Shown here: positions 7,600 through 15,822 of the stretch, piece by piece
Layout: each line of letters opens with the position of its first letter
How positions within the stretch are numbered: the stretch's first letter is position 1
Source of the DNA: Deltaproteobacteria bacterium
GTDB taxonomy: Bacteria > Myxococcota_A > UBA9160 > UBA6930
Length of the DNA stretch: 37,990 nucleotides
NCBI GenBank assembly: GCA_029261815.1
Contig: JAJDAQ010000071.1
Location: forward strand, 1 to 37,990
Reading direction: 5' to 3'
Notes under the pieces: generated by a model
Database searches by the model: none
What the model was told of the DNA's origin: nothing
Seen by the model: only the letters and a program-made list of their open reading frames with translations
Made by a program: the position numbers and the translations under genes

Positions 7600-9501
7600 T
7601 TGAGACCGCTCCTGACCGCCCTTGTCGCAACCGTGGCCATGGTTTCTGCCGCGGCGCAGGCCGAGCCCTTCGAACGCACGGAAGAACGAGAACCGTGTGC
7701 GGCCCATGAGCCGATGCGGCGGCCATTCTTTGGCGACACGCACATCCATACGGCTCGCTCGCAGGACGCCAGCACCCAGGGCACGCGGACCACACCGGCG
7801 CAGGCCTATGCCTTCGCCCAGGGCGCGGAGATGATGATCCAGCCCTGGGACGGCGAAGTGGGACAGCGCCGCGTACAACTCGCGCGCCCCCTCGACTTCA
7901 CCGCCCTTTCCGACCACGCCGAACAACTTGGCGAGGTCCACCTCTGCAGGACGCCGGGCGCACCGGGACACGACTCATGGGTGTGCCGCGTCTACCGGGG
8001 CTGGCCGCGGGCGGCGTTCTTCCTGATGAACGCACGCTATTCCTACCTCTCGGGTCGCTGGGGATACTGCGGCGACGGCGGACAGGATTGCCTCGATGCC
8101 GCGGGGACGGTCTGGAAGGAAATCCAGGATGCTGCCGAGGGCGCCTACGACCGCAGCGCGGCCTGCCGTTTCACGAGCTTCGTCGCCTACGAATGGACCG
8201 CGTCCGGCGGCACGGCCGGCAACCTTCACCGCAACGTGATCTTCCGCAACGATGCGGTCCCGGCGCTCCCCATCAGCGTGATCGAAACCGGCAACACCGC
8301 GAGCGACTTGTGGCAGCGACTCGATATGGATTGTGTCCAGGGAACACCCGGCTGTGACGTGCTCGTGATTCCGCACAACTCGAATCTCGATGACGGCCTG
8401 ATGTTCCAGTCGGCCGTGAACGTCGGCGAAGCCATTGGGCCCGCAGAAGCGGCGATTCGCGCGCGCTGGGAACCGCTCGTCGAGATCATGCAGCACAAGG
8501 GAGATTCCGAGTGCTTCCCTGGCGGTGCGACCACCGACGAGGCGTGTGGCTTCGAGAAACTTCCCTTCCGCAACATGAGTGGCTCGACGAGTCCCATGCT
8601 CGCGTCCCTGAGCGGCGCCGATGCCCCGCCCGACCGCGGTTCGTTCGTCCGGACGGCGCTTCAGGAAGGCCTCGCCATCGAGGCAGCGCTTGGAGTGAAC
8701 CCGTTCCGGTTCGGCATCATCGCGAGCACCGACACGCATCTCGGAACCCCGGGCCTGGTCTCCGAGGCCGACTTCCCCGGACACGGCGGCGCCGGGATTC
8801 CGCTCGCCGAGGGCGACGTGCCCCCGCTGGTAGACATTCCTTCCTTCGGACCGGGCGGACTCGCCGTCGTCTGGGCGGAAGAGAATGCACGCGACGCACT
8901 GTTCGCCGGAATGAAGCGACGCGAAACCTACGGCACCAGCGGGACGCGGCCCGAGGTGCGCTTTTTCGGTGGGCCGGAGCTGGCGCCCGGTCTCTGCGAA
9001 GCCGCCGATAGCATCGAACAAGCCTACGCGACCGGCGTCCCCATGGGCGGCCAGCTCGATGGCAACGATACGCGGCCCCGATTCTGGGTGAGCGCACTGC
9101 GCGATCCCGACCCCGGCGCAGCTCCGCTCCAGCGCATCCAGATCATCAAGGGCTGGGTCGACGATGCAGGAGACACCCATGAAGTGGTGCACGATGCCGC
9201 GGGCGGCGACACCGGCGCCAGCGTTGATCTGGCGACGTGCGAGCGTCGCGGCAGCGGGCATGCCCAGCTCTGCAGCGACTGGCAGGACCCGGACTGGCGG
9301 GCCGGCGAACGCGCCTTCTATTACGCTCGGGTTCTCGAGAACCCGAGCTGCCGCTGGACCCAACACGTATGCGCGGCTGCCGCCGTCGATTGCACGGACA
9401 CGTCCACCATTGGCGCCGGCCTCGAAGCGTGCTGCGCCGAAGACCACCGGCCGACGCAGCGCGAACGCGCCTGGACCTCGCCGATCTGGGTAGGCCCTTG
9501 A
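7600..9501 (+). CDS. Exported DUF3604 family protein
   Basis: This 633-residue protein has a clear Sec signal peptide (MRPLLTALVATVAMVSAAAQA, cleavage near residue 21). It then has a DUF3604 body starting FFGDTHIHTARSQDA, whose H48-x-H50 pair resembles the first metal motif of PHP phosphoesterases. Further conserved-looking motifs are TALSDHAEQLG, VLVIPHNSN and IIASTDTHLGTPG, the last also PHP-like. Several cysteine pairs suggest disulfides, consistent with export. I chose TTG 7600 because AGGAAG lies 7 nt upstream and it starts exactly at the signal peptide; a longer frame from 7510 adds 30 unlikely residues. The family's function is unknown to me; hydrolysis of an ester or phosphoester is only an inference from the PHP-like motifs. 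It overlaps the next gene by 4 nt. Confidence 0.85.
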   Translation: MRPLLTALVATVAMVSAAAQAEPFERTEEREPCAAHEPMRRPFFGDTHIHTARSQDASTQGTRTTPAQAYAFAQGAEMMIQPWDGEVGQRRVQLARPLDFTALSDHAEQLGEVHLCRTPGAPGHDSWVCRVYRGWPRAAFFLMNARYSYLSGRWGYCGDGGQDCLDAAGTVWKEIQDAAEGAYDRSAACRFTSFVAYEWTASGGTAGNLHRNVIFRNDAVPALPISVIETGNTASDLWQRLDMDCVQGTPGCDVLVIPHNSNLDDGLMFQSAVNVGEAIGPAEAAIRARWEPLVEIMQHKGDSECFPGGATTDEACGFEKLPFRNMSGSTSPMLASLSGADAPPDRGSFVRTALQEGLAIEAALGVNPFRFGIIASTDTHLGTPGLVSEADFPGHGGAGIPLAEGDVPPLVDIPSFGPGGLAVVWAEENARDALFAGMKRRETYGTSGTRPEVRFFGGPELAPGLCEAADSIEQAYATGVPMGGQLDGNDTRPRFWVSALRDPDPGAAPLQRIQIIKGWVDDAGDTHEVVHDAAGGDTGASVDLATCERRGSGHAQLCSDWQDPDWRAGERAFYYARVLENPSCRWTQHVCAAAAVDCTDTSTIGAGLEACCAEDHRPTQRERAWTSPIWVGP

Positions 9502-10322
9502 AGCGTCCGCTGCTCCGATTCCTGCTGCTCGGGTTCCTGCTATTCGTGGCGGACGGACTGGGCTTCGGCCCGGGCGTCGACGCGCCTGCCGTTGCACCAC
9601 TCGTGGCCCCGGCAAGCGACGACGACGTGTGGTTCCACGAAGCGCTGCTGCGAAACGACCACCGGACAGACGCGATCGTGCGCCGCCGCCTCGCGCGCAA
9701 CATGCGCTTCGCCTCGTCCGATGATCCACGGGACGACGCCGAACTCGTCGATGAAGCGATCGCGCTCGGGATGCACGAGAGCGACCTCGTGGTGCGGCGA
9801 CGACTGATCCAGAAGATGAAGCTTCGGATCCACGAGCAGGTCCGGCGTGTCCCTCCCACCGAGGCCGAACTGCTCGACTACCTCGAAGCCAACGCGCGTC
9901 GCTTCACCGAGCCCGAACGGGTGCGCGTGACGCACGTGTACTTTCGTGATGCGGCGCGGGCAGAGGCGTCGCGCGCGGCGCTGACCACACCCGACGCGCT
10001 CGACGGCATTGGCGACCCGCTCCCGATCCCGCGACACCTTCCGCCACACTCGCAGGCTGAACTCGGGCGACAACTCGGCCCCAAGTTCGCGGCCGAGGTC
10101 CTTGGCGCCAGCGACGGCGTCTGGCAAGGACCTTTCGAATCGGCCTACGGCGTCCATTTCGTCTGGATCCGCGAGCGGCGGCCGGCGATGCGATCTGCCC
10201 TCGAAACCGTTCGCTCCGAAGTCCGCGAAGGGCTGTTGTACGAACGTGCCGAGGCCGCGGTCGCCGCTGAGATCGTCGCCTTGCGGGATAAGCACGGCGT
10301 TGCGCGGGAGGACGCTTCGTGA
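9498..10322 (+). CDS. Parvulin-like peptidylprolyl isomerase, membrane-anchored or exported
   Basis: The 274-residue product begins at a TTG overlapping the DUF3604 stop (TTGA). The N-terminal hydrophobic run LLRFLLLGFLLFVADGLGF (about 5-23) is a membrane anchor or signal. Residues 45-135 are helical, charged and SurA/PpiD-like. Residues about 140-228 match the PpiC rotamase fold: ERVRVTHVYF at the start and GPFESAYGVHFVWI at the end. Such proteins assist folding of secreted or outer-membrane proteins. The parvulin core looks shortened and the catalytic histidine/cysteine pattern is not clear, so it may act only as a chaperone. It overlaps the next gene by 4 nt. Its dedicated position between DUF3604 and HupE/UreJ suggests it matures one of these proteins. 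Confidence 0.75.
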   Translation: MKRPLLRFLLLGFLLFVADGLGFGPGVDAPAVAPLVAPASDDDVWFHEALLRNDHRTDAIVRRRLARNMRFASSDDPRDDAELVDEAIALGMHESDLVVRRRLIQKMKLRIHEQVRRVPPTEAELLDYLEANARRFTEPERVRVTHVYFRDAARAEASRAALTTPDALDGIGDPLPIPRHLPPHSQAELGRQLGPKFAAEVLGASDGVWQGPFESAYGVHFVWIRERRPAMRSALETVRSEVREGLLYERAEAAVAAEIVALRDKHGVAREDAS

Positions 10323-11335
10323 ACCTCTCGACGTTCGTCCGGATCCTATGCGCGCTCGCCTTCGTGCTCGGCCCAGCGGCTGGCGCGCACGCGCATCGGC
10401 TCGCGCCTTCGTTCCTCGAGATCATCGAAACCGAGGACGCGATCGCCGTCACGTGGAAGACCCCGCGTGTGGTCTCGCGCGGCACGCGGACCGAGCCCAC
10501 CCTGCCCTGCCCACCGGCGACCGAGGCCACCCAACGACTGGAAGGCACCGCGTTCATCTCGGAATGGACCCTCGACTGCGGCGAGACGGAACTCGTGGGT
10601 TCGACCCTGGCCGTCACCGGTCTCGAAACCAGCGGAACCGATGCGCTCGTGCGCGTCGCACTCGCGGATGGCCGGGAAATGCGGGCCATCTTGACATCGG
10701 CCTCCTCCAGCTATGTCATCCCGGCGCAGGAGTCCTGGACCGAGGTCGGCCGCGGCTACCTCATCCTTGGGGCCGAACACCTCTTCGGGGGCCTGGATCA
10801 TGTGCTCTTCGTCCTTGGCCTCCTGGCCCTCCTCGGTGCGTCACGAAGGCTCCTGCTCGCGATTACGTCGTTCACGATCGGCCACAGCCTGACCCTGGCC
10901 ATCGCAGCCCTCGATCTGTTGCGTCTGCCGCCGGCACCGGTCGAAGTCGCGATTGCGGTCACGCTGGTCGTGCTGGCGGTCGAACTCGCGCGCGGCGACG
11001 TGACGTCGCCCTTGCAGCGCTGGCCCGGCTGGATGCCGTTCGCGTTCGGTCTGCTGCATGGGCTCGGCTTCGCTGGAGCGCTCACCGAGCTCGGTCTCCC
11101 GCAACATGCCATTCCGCTGGCGCTCTTCTCGTTCAACGTGGGCATCGAACTGGGACAACTCGCGCTGGTCGCCCTCGCGCTTCCGGTCATGGTCTTTACC
11201 TCGCGAGCCTTGCGCGATCACACGAAGCAAGGCACCCCTCTAGGACGCCTCTTCCACGAGCTTCCGGCGACCGCCATTGGAAGTCTCGGTGTCTTCTGGG
11301 GCCTGCAACGCACCGTGGATTGGCTACTCGGCTAG
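10319..11335 (+). CDS. HupE/UreJ-like membrane protein
   Basis: This 338-residue protein starts with GTG overlapping the PPIase stop. A signal peptide (about 1-25) ends in AGAHAHRLAPS. Residues about 27-140 form an extracytoplasmic beta-rich domain with two cysteines (C64, C87). A C-terminal block of six or so TM helices follows. Family landmarks are GAEHLFGGLDHVLFVLGLL (H154, D160, H161), FTIGHSLTLA (H189), FGLLHGLGFA (H247) and FNVGIELGQ (E277). HupE/UreJ proteins carry nickel or other metals into the cell, and the intramembrane histidines fit metal binding. No hydrogenase or urease genes are nearby, so this belongs to the longer HupE/UreJ_2-type variant of uncertain substrate. It is the last member of the overlapping trio starting with DUF3604. 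Confidence 0.85.
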   Translation: MNLSTFVRILCALAFVLGPAAGAHAHRLAPSFLEIIETEDAIAVTWKTPRVVSRGTRTEPTLPCPPATEATQRLEGTAFISEWTLDCGETELVGSTLAVTGLETSGTDALVRVALADGREMRAILTSASSSYVIPAQESWTEVGRGYLILGAEHLFGGLDHVLFVLGLLALLGASRRLLLAITSFTIGHSLTLAIAALDLLRLPPAPVEVAIAVTLVVLAVELARGDVTSPLQRWPGWMPFAFGLLHGLGFAGALTELGLPQHAIPLALFSFNVGIELGQLALVALALPVMVFTSRALRDHTKQGTPLGRLFHELPATAIGSLGVFWGLQRTVDWLLG

Positions 11336-11365
11336 CCCGCCACAACTCTCCTGGATGGGATTCCA

Positions 11366-11611
11366 ATGATTCGTCTCGCGATCGACTACGAGCACAGTGA
11401 CCGCACCTGGTGGGAAGCGGGCGGCCAGGATCTCTGGGAGAGCCTGCTCGACGAACCCGACGCCGGCGCGGTCGTCGTAGACGACAGCATCGCTCGCAGC
11501 TGGCTCGCGAGTGCGTCGTCACTCCCCGGCTGGGAGGGCACCGGGCACGAGTACGCCCCGCATCCCATTCAATCGAGCGACTTCGACCCGGAAGATCCCG
11601 ACGGCGCCTAA
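11366..11611 (+). CDS. Small acidic hypothetical protein
   Basis: An 81-residue frame begins MIRLAIDYEHSDRTWW and is strongly acidic, with a C-terminal SSDFDPEDPDGA. GGGA lies 5 nt before the ATG, and the frame follows the HupE-like gene by 30 nt on the same strand. I recognise no domain; there is no signal peptide, membrane segment or cysteine. Tryptophan-rich stretches (RTWWEAGGQDLW) and a normal-looking amino-acid mix argue for a real protein rather than a shadow frame. It ends 15 nt before the convergent tetR stop. Function is unknown. It may be the tail gene of the DUF3604 operon. Confidence 0.5.
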   Translation: MIRLAIDYEHSDRTWWEAGGQDLWESLLDEPDAGAVVVDDSIARSWLASASSLPGWEGTGHEYAPHPIQSSDFDPEDPDGA

Positions 11612-11626
11612 CCGGGTCGCCAGCAA

Positions 11627-12295
11627 TCAGTCGGAGGCGAGCGTCCCTTCCAGGAACTGCACGAGCATTCGCGCACACGTTTCGCGGATCGCCTCACGGG
11701 ACGCTCCCAGGCCGCGCAGCTCCTGTTGGTGCGCAGAGAGCCGTTCGAGGAACGAGGCCAGCGCCGCCGCCGCGGCGAGCGGATGGACCTCCTCCGCGAT
11801 CCGCCCCTCTGCCTGGCCACGCGTCACCTCGGCGGCCAGCGCCGAAAGGACTGGGCCAATGTGCGCCTGCCGCAGGCGCTGGAAGCGGTCATCGCCGCGA
11901 TCTCCCGCGAGATTCCGCAGATTCAGGATGACGTGGTGCTTGTCCCAGTGGTCGAGAAACGCATCGACCACGGCCCGCGCGCGCTCCAGTCCGTCTGGGC
12001 CCCGGAGCGACGCACGGATCCACGGCGACACATCCGGCATCTCGGCGAGCGCCTGTTCGGCCAGGCTGAGCGCCACATCTTCCACGTCACGAAAATACTG
12101 GTAGAAGGTCGCCGGCGACGTCTCGGCGCGCCGTGCGATGTCGACGACCGGCAGGTCGAGAACCCCCCGCTCCGCCAACAGTGCAGCCGATGCCTGCAGG
12201 ATGCGTTCGCGCGTGCGAATGGCGCGCGGTCCCAGCACCCGCCCACTCTGCGCCACCGGCACGCGGGATGCGGGAGGGGAGTCGAAGCGCGGCAT
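11627..12295 (-). CDS. TetR/AcrR family transcriptional regulator
   Basis: This 222-residue protein has a canonical TetR N-terminal helix-turn-helix at about residues 27-72: RTRERILQASAALLAERG, then VVDIARRAETSPATFYQYFRDVEDV. The recognition-helix region SPATFYQYF is a close variant of the family consensus. The C-terminal helical domain (about 85-215) is ligand-binding and divergent, so the inducer cannot be inferred. It is divergent from the DegT-like gene across 86 bp, the classic arrangement for a repressor controlling its neighbour and itself. A short CAAC-G-GTTG dyad lies in that gap. The start at 12295 is preceded by a long proline-rich non-HTH stretch of about 25 residues. Confidence 0.9.
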   Translation of the reverse strand: MPRFDSPPASRVPVAQSGRVLGPRAIRTRERILQASAALLAERGVLDLPVVDIARRAETSPATFYQYFRDVEDVALSLAEQALAEMPDVSPWIRASLRGPDGLERARAVVDAFLDHWDKHHVILNLRNLAGDRGDDRFQRLRQAHIGPVLSALAAEVTRGQAEGRIAEEVHPLAAAAALASFLERLSAHQQELRGLGASREAIRETCARMLVQFLEGTLASD

Positions 12296-12309
12296 GGCGC
12301 CACGGTAGC

Positions 12310-12321
12310 CAACGGTTGACG
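12310..12321. promoter_or_regulatory. Possible operator/promoter between tetR and the DegT-like gene
   Basis: The 86-bp divergent gap contains CAAC-G-GTTG (12310-12318), a short dyad that overlaps TTGACG at 12316-12321, a 5/6 match to a -35 box for the plus-strand gene. The -10 region at the expected distance is poor. Nine base pairs is short for a TetR operator, so this is only a candidate. The same gap holds a strong AGGAGG at 12368-12373 serving the plus-strand gene. Confidence 0.22.
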
Positions 12322-12381
12322 CAGGAGCCCAGCCGTGAAATCGTGGCGCGCCCGTTCCCGCCCCAATAGGAGGCCCGCTTG

Positions 12382-13602
12382 GTGCCGCCGGAAGAATCGA
12401 GTGTCCCGTGGATCCCGCTCGGCGCTCCCGTCTACGATCGCGACGAAATCGCGGCGATCACCGAGGTGCTGGAAAAGCGTCGTCGCCTCCGCATGGGTCG
12501 TCGGACGCGCGCCATGGAAGCGCGCGTCGCGAGTCTTCTTGGGAAACGCCATGGCGTGTTCGTGAACTCGGGCTCCTCGGCCCTCGAACTCGGCATGCAA
12601 CTCCTGGGGCTGCCGGCTGGTAGCGAACTCCTGACGCCGCCCCTGACCTTCTCGACCACGGTCGCGCCCCAGGTCCGGGCCGGCTATGTGCCTGTGTTCG
12701 TCGATGTGGAACCCGGCACCTACGTCATGGACGTCGAGCAGGCCGCCGAGATGATCGGCCCGAAGACCCGAGGCATGGTCGTCCCCAACCTGATCGGCAA
12801 TGTCCCGGACTGGGACGCCCTGCGCGAGCTGGCAGATCAACACGACCTGTTGTTATTCGAGGACTCTTGCGATGTACTCGGCGCGACCCTGAGAGGGCGT
12901 CCGCCAGGGGCGCGCGCCCACATCTCGGCCACGAGTTTCAATGAGAGCCACGTGATCACGTGCCTCGGCACCGGCGGTCTGGTCGCATTCGACGATCCGG
13001 AGCAGGACCAGGAGGCCCGACTCCTGCGCAACTGGGGCCGGAGTTCGTCTCGTCACGGTTCGGGCCCGCTCGACTTTGAAGGCGATCTCGAGACCGAGGT
13101 CGACGGCGTTCCCTACCACCGGGACTTCATCTTCGAGCGAATGGGGTTCAACTGGGAAGGCTCCGAAGTGCAGGCTGCGTTCGGCCTCGTCCAACTCGAC
13201 AAGCTGGAATCATTCCTCGCGTTGCATCGCGCCCACCATGCCGCACATGCCGCCTTTCTTGCCAGACACGAGGACTGGTTCGTACTTCCGAAACAACTCG
13301 CCGAAGTCGAGACCGGCTGGATGTCCTTTCCGTTGACGGTTCGCGCCAACGCGCCGTTCGACCGCAACGCCCTTCTTCGCCACCTGGACGCCGCGCACGT
13401 CGGCTCACGTCCGATCTGGAGCGGAAACCTGCTGCGCCATCCGGGCTTCAGGAACATTCCTCACCGCGCGCGGCCCGATGGCTACCCCGTTTCCGATGAC
13501 GTGATGCGCGGCGGACTGCTACTGCCGGCGCACCACGGACTCGATGGCAGCGACATCGCCCGCGTCCATGAGGTCATGACCGACTTTCTCGCACGGTTCT
13601 AG
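12382..13602 (+). CDS. DegT/DnrJ/EryC1/StrS-fold PLP enzyme, RfbH/ColD-like with His at the lysine position
   Basis: The 406-residue product has the fold-type I sugar-aminotransferase layout: VNSGSSALELGMQ (phosphate-binding), TPPLTFSTTVAP, and LFEDSCDVLGA, where D161 pairs with the PLP ring nitrogen. The position that is the Schiff-base lysine in aminotransferases reads SFNESHVITCLGTGGLVAF, placing H190 there. This resembles the histidine of CDP-sugar 3-dehydrase (E1/RfbH) and ColD. Downstream LLRNWGR and GFNWEGSEVQAAFGLVQLDKL are also RfbH-like. The RfbH [2Fe-2S] cysteines after WGR are replaced by SSSRHGSGP. It is therefore probably a PMP-dependent sugar dehydrase or related enzyme rather than an aminotransferase. 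AGGAGG lies 8 nt before GTG 12382; an in-frame TTG at 12379 is an alternative start. It is divergent from tetR. Confidence 0.82.
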   Translation: MPPEESSVPWIPLGAPVYDRDEIAAITEVLEKRRRLRMGRRTRAMEARVASLLGKRHGVFVNSGSSALELGMQLLGLPAGSELLTPPLTFSTTVAPQVRAGYVPVFVDVEPGTYVMDVEQAAEMIGPKTRGMVVPNLIGNVPDWDALRELADQHDLLLFEDSCDVLGATLRGRPPGARAHISATSFNESHVITCLGTGGLVAFDDPEQDQEARLLRNWGRSSSRHGSGPLDFEGDLETEVDGVPYHRDFIFERMGFNWEGSEVQAAFGLVQLDKLESFLALHRAHHAAHAAFLARHEDWFVLPKQLAEVETGWMSFPLTVRANAPFDRNALLRHLDAAHVGSRPIWSGNLLRHPGFRNIPHRARPDGYPVSDDVMRGGLLLPAHHGLDGSDIARVHEVMTDFLARF

Positions 13603-13669
13603 GGCGACACGGCCGGCACCGAGAAGGAGGGCGCGTGTACCCCGCCATCCCGTCGGGTTCGATCGGGGA

Positions 13670-14740
13670 TCATGACCGGGCACCTAGAAGATGCGGGGCC
13701 GCTTTCCCTCCGTATGCGGGAAGGTCCAGGTACGTCCGGATGCCGGGGGCCGCAGCGCAGGTCGCCGGGATCGCGCTCACACAGTGGATGCCCGTGGTCA
13801 CGATTCCCGGATTCCGCTCAAGGCCGGCCGCAATACTCTCGGGGTGGAGCCCGTGGAACGTGGTCTTCACCGAAGGATCTCCCGTCACCTCGACCTCGAA
13901 GCGCTCGCCCTCCGGCCCAAAGTTCCAAGCGGGATCGAGATGTTCGTCGCCCATGAACCAGTTGGTTCTCGCCGTCACGACAGGCTCGCCGTTGACGGTG
14001 CCCTGCCACGTAAAGATCTGGGCCGCGACGGTACCGGGCTGGATCGGCCCGATCGGCGAATCAATCGGTGCCGTCGCGACGGCCACTTCGTGCTTCGTGA
14101 CGCGTTTCTCGTCCAGTGTCACACCGAGGGCTGCGGCCACCATGTCGATGGACTGCAGGAAGCCCCCGCCGAGCAACGACAACATGGGGCTCTGTGCTGC
14201 TTCTTCGGGTGTCTTTCCGAATAGCATCACGTCGCCGACCACGGCGGGCGCGCCGTAGGTTCGGATGTCCGACCACTCCTCGGCGCGAACATGGGTCACG
14301 CTTCGCGACAGAGCCGACAAGACGATCGGGAACCGTTCGGTGATTCCGCCCGGATGGATCCCGGTCCCATGGAGCGTGACGCCCCCTTCGACGCAGGCTT
14401 CTTCCACCATGCGGGTACTGGCGCTGTCCGGAGGAAAGAACCACCCGAGCGGCGTCACGACGTTGACGCCCGCGCGCAGGATCCGCGCGACCTCCTTGGG
14501 GTTGGCCATGACGGGGCTGTAGAGAACACAGTCCGCACCCAGCGACAGCAACGCATCGACGTCCTGGGTCGCGGCCACCCCGATCGCATCGCCGCCCGCG
14601 AGCGTGCCGGCGTCCTGCCCGACCTTCCCCTCGGAATGCACCCAGCAGCCGACGAGTTCGAGATCTGGATGGTCCACGATGCCCTGGATGGCCGCACGGC
14701 CCACGCCACCGGTCGCCCATTGAATCACGCGCAATGCCAT
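13670..14740 (-). CDS. DapB-like NAD(P)-dependent oxidoreductase (2,4-diaminopentanoate dehydrogenase-like)
   Basis: The 356-residue protein begins MALRVIQWATGGVGRAAIQGI. This is a Rossmann dinucleotide-binding motif with the dihydrodipicolinate-reductase-type spacing (glycines at about 11-14). The N-terminal half continues with LELVGCWVHSEGKVGQDAG, VDALLSLGADCVLYSPVM and a G-x-x-VVTPLGWFFP segment. The C-terminal half (about 135-350) contains GTGIHPGGITER, typical of the amine-dehydrogenase-like branch common in mycobacteria and uncultured Proteobacteria. Substrate is unknown. It is not the lysine-pathway DapB, which is shorter (about 270 residues) and has a different lysine-histidine active-site motif. 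It lies 77 nt after the SDR gene on the same strand, so the two may be co-transcribed. It converges on the DegT-like gene with 67 nt between. Confidence 0.82.
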   Translation of the reverse strand: MALRVIQWATGGVGRAAIQGIVDHPDLELVGCWVHSEGKVGQDAGTLAGGDAIGVAATQDVDALLSLGADCVLYSPVMANPKEVARILRAGVNVVTPLGWFFPPDSASTRMVEEACVEGGVTLHGTGIHPGGITERFPIVLSALSRSVTHVRAEEWSDIRTYGAPAVVGDVMLFGKTPEEAAQSPMLSLLGGGFLQSIDMVAAALGVTLDEKRVTKHEVAVATAPIDSPIGPIQPGTVAAQIFTWQGTVNGEPVVTARTNWFMGDEHLDPAWNFGPEGERFEVEVTGDPSVKTTFHGLHPESIAAGLERNPGIVTTGIHCVSAIPATCAAAPGIRTYLDLPAYGGKAAPHLLGARS

Positions 14741-14817
14741 CAGGTCTCCTCTTCATTCCTCGACAAGTCTGGGACGCAGCGTCCGAGGACGAAGCGACCC
14801 CGGCAGTTCTCCGGACG

Positions 14818-15600
14818 TTAGGCTGGCGGTGCGACCGCTCCGCCGTCGATCTTGAGCACCGCCCCTGTCGTGTAACGAGACGCGTCACTCCCGAAGTAGA
14901 GAGCGGCTTCGACCACCTCGTCGGGCTCGCCACCTCGACCCATGGGAACGGTCCTTCGGAGCCCCTCCAGCATGGCCTCCGGCCAGGCTTTGCTGATGTC
15001 CGTCAGGAAGGGCCCCGGCATGATGCAGTTCACGCGGACCTTGGGGGCGAATGCGCGCGCCATGCTGATGGTGAGATTGTTCAGTCCGGCCTTGGCGGCC
15101 GCATACGGGATCTCGACCGGCGTCGGGGACACCGCGGCAACACTACTGATGTTCACGATGGAGCCACCCTGCTCGGCGGCCATCCGGGTCGCGAAGCGCG
15201 AAGACAACCGGAACGGCCCACGCAGATTCACGTTCAACACCTTGTCCCACAGTTCCTGCCCGACATCGTCGAGGGATTCGTACAGTGGAGACATGCCAGC
15301 ATTGTTGACGAGGATGTCAGCGCGGCCGAAGCGCTCGTAGGTCGCCTCGAATAGTGCGTCGCACTGGTCCCAGTCCGCGACATGGCAGGCGACTGCGAGT
15401 GCCGCGCGGCCGGTTTCGGCTTCGACCTCGTCGGCCAATGCCTCGCAGCCCGCGAGCTTGCGACTCGCGATGACGACATCGGCCCCTTGCCGCGCAAAGC
15501 CCAGCACCATTTCGCGTCCGAGACCGCGACTACCGCCCGTGACGACGGCGACGCGGCCGGTGAGATCGAAGCGAGCGAGCGGGTCCGTGGGGTGGGTCAT
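14818..15600 (-). CDS. SDR family oxidoreductase
   Basis: This 260-residue classical short-chain dehydrogenase shows every signature. TGGSRGLG (21-28) binds the dinucleotide, NNAG (99-102) stabilises the sheet, and the catalytic set is S152/S153, Y166 and K170 in NISS...PYAAAK. The PG motif MPGPFLTDIS follows, and the tail GAVLKIDGGA is typical. The arginine after TGGS suggests NADP(H) preference, but this is not decisive. The start at 15600 (MTHPTDPLARFDLTG) was chosen because it places the first strand normally; the much longer open frame upstream, to 16743, is antisense to the ketosynthase. It is divergent from the darB-like gene across about 220 bp and precedes the DapB-like gene. Its substrate may be a ketone or alcohol made by that pathway; this is inference. 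Confidence 0.92.
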   Translation of the reverse strand: MTHPTDPLARFDLTGRVAVVTGGSRGLGREMVLGFARQGADVVIASRKLAGCEALADEVEAETGRAALAVACHVADWDQCDALFEATYERFGRADILVNNAGMSPLYESLDDVGQELWDKVLNVNLRGPFRLSSRFATRMAAEQGGSIVNISSVAAVSPTPVEIPYAAAKAGLNNLTISMARAFAPKVRVNCIMPGPFLTDISKAWPEAMLEGLRRTVPMGRGGEPDEVVEAALYFGSDASRYTTGAVLKIDGGAVAPPA

Positions 15601-15822
15601 GGCGGCAACGTAGCGCCACCGAGCGGGCCCGCCGCCGTGCATTCGACGTACATCCCTGCACAGACGATGTCCCCAGCGGTCGCCCGGGCCCTGGCAGACA
15701 CACTCTGGCACGAACACCGATTTCCCGTGTTCTTCCAGCCACTTCCGGACCGTTCGAGACCTTGGCACGACTCCTGCTCTGGCCGAGTCCGGGTGCGATC
15801 CCGCGCCGGACCAGGAGAAACC

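Noticed and set aside
7975..9729. 584-codon minus-strand frame opposite DUF3604
   Set aside because: GC-rich shadow frame; the plus-strand protein has a signal peptide and conserved metal motifs.
10319..11335. HupE-like gene as part of a hydrogenase or urease operon
   Set aside because: No hydrogenase or urease structural or accessory genes occur anywhere in the window.
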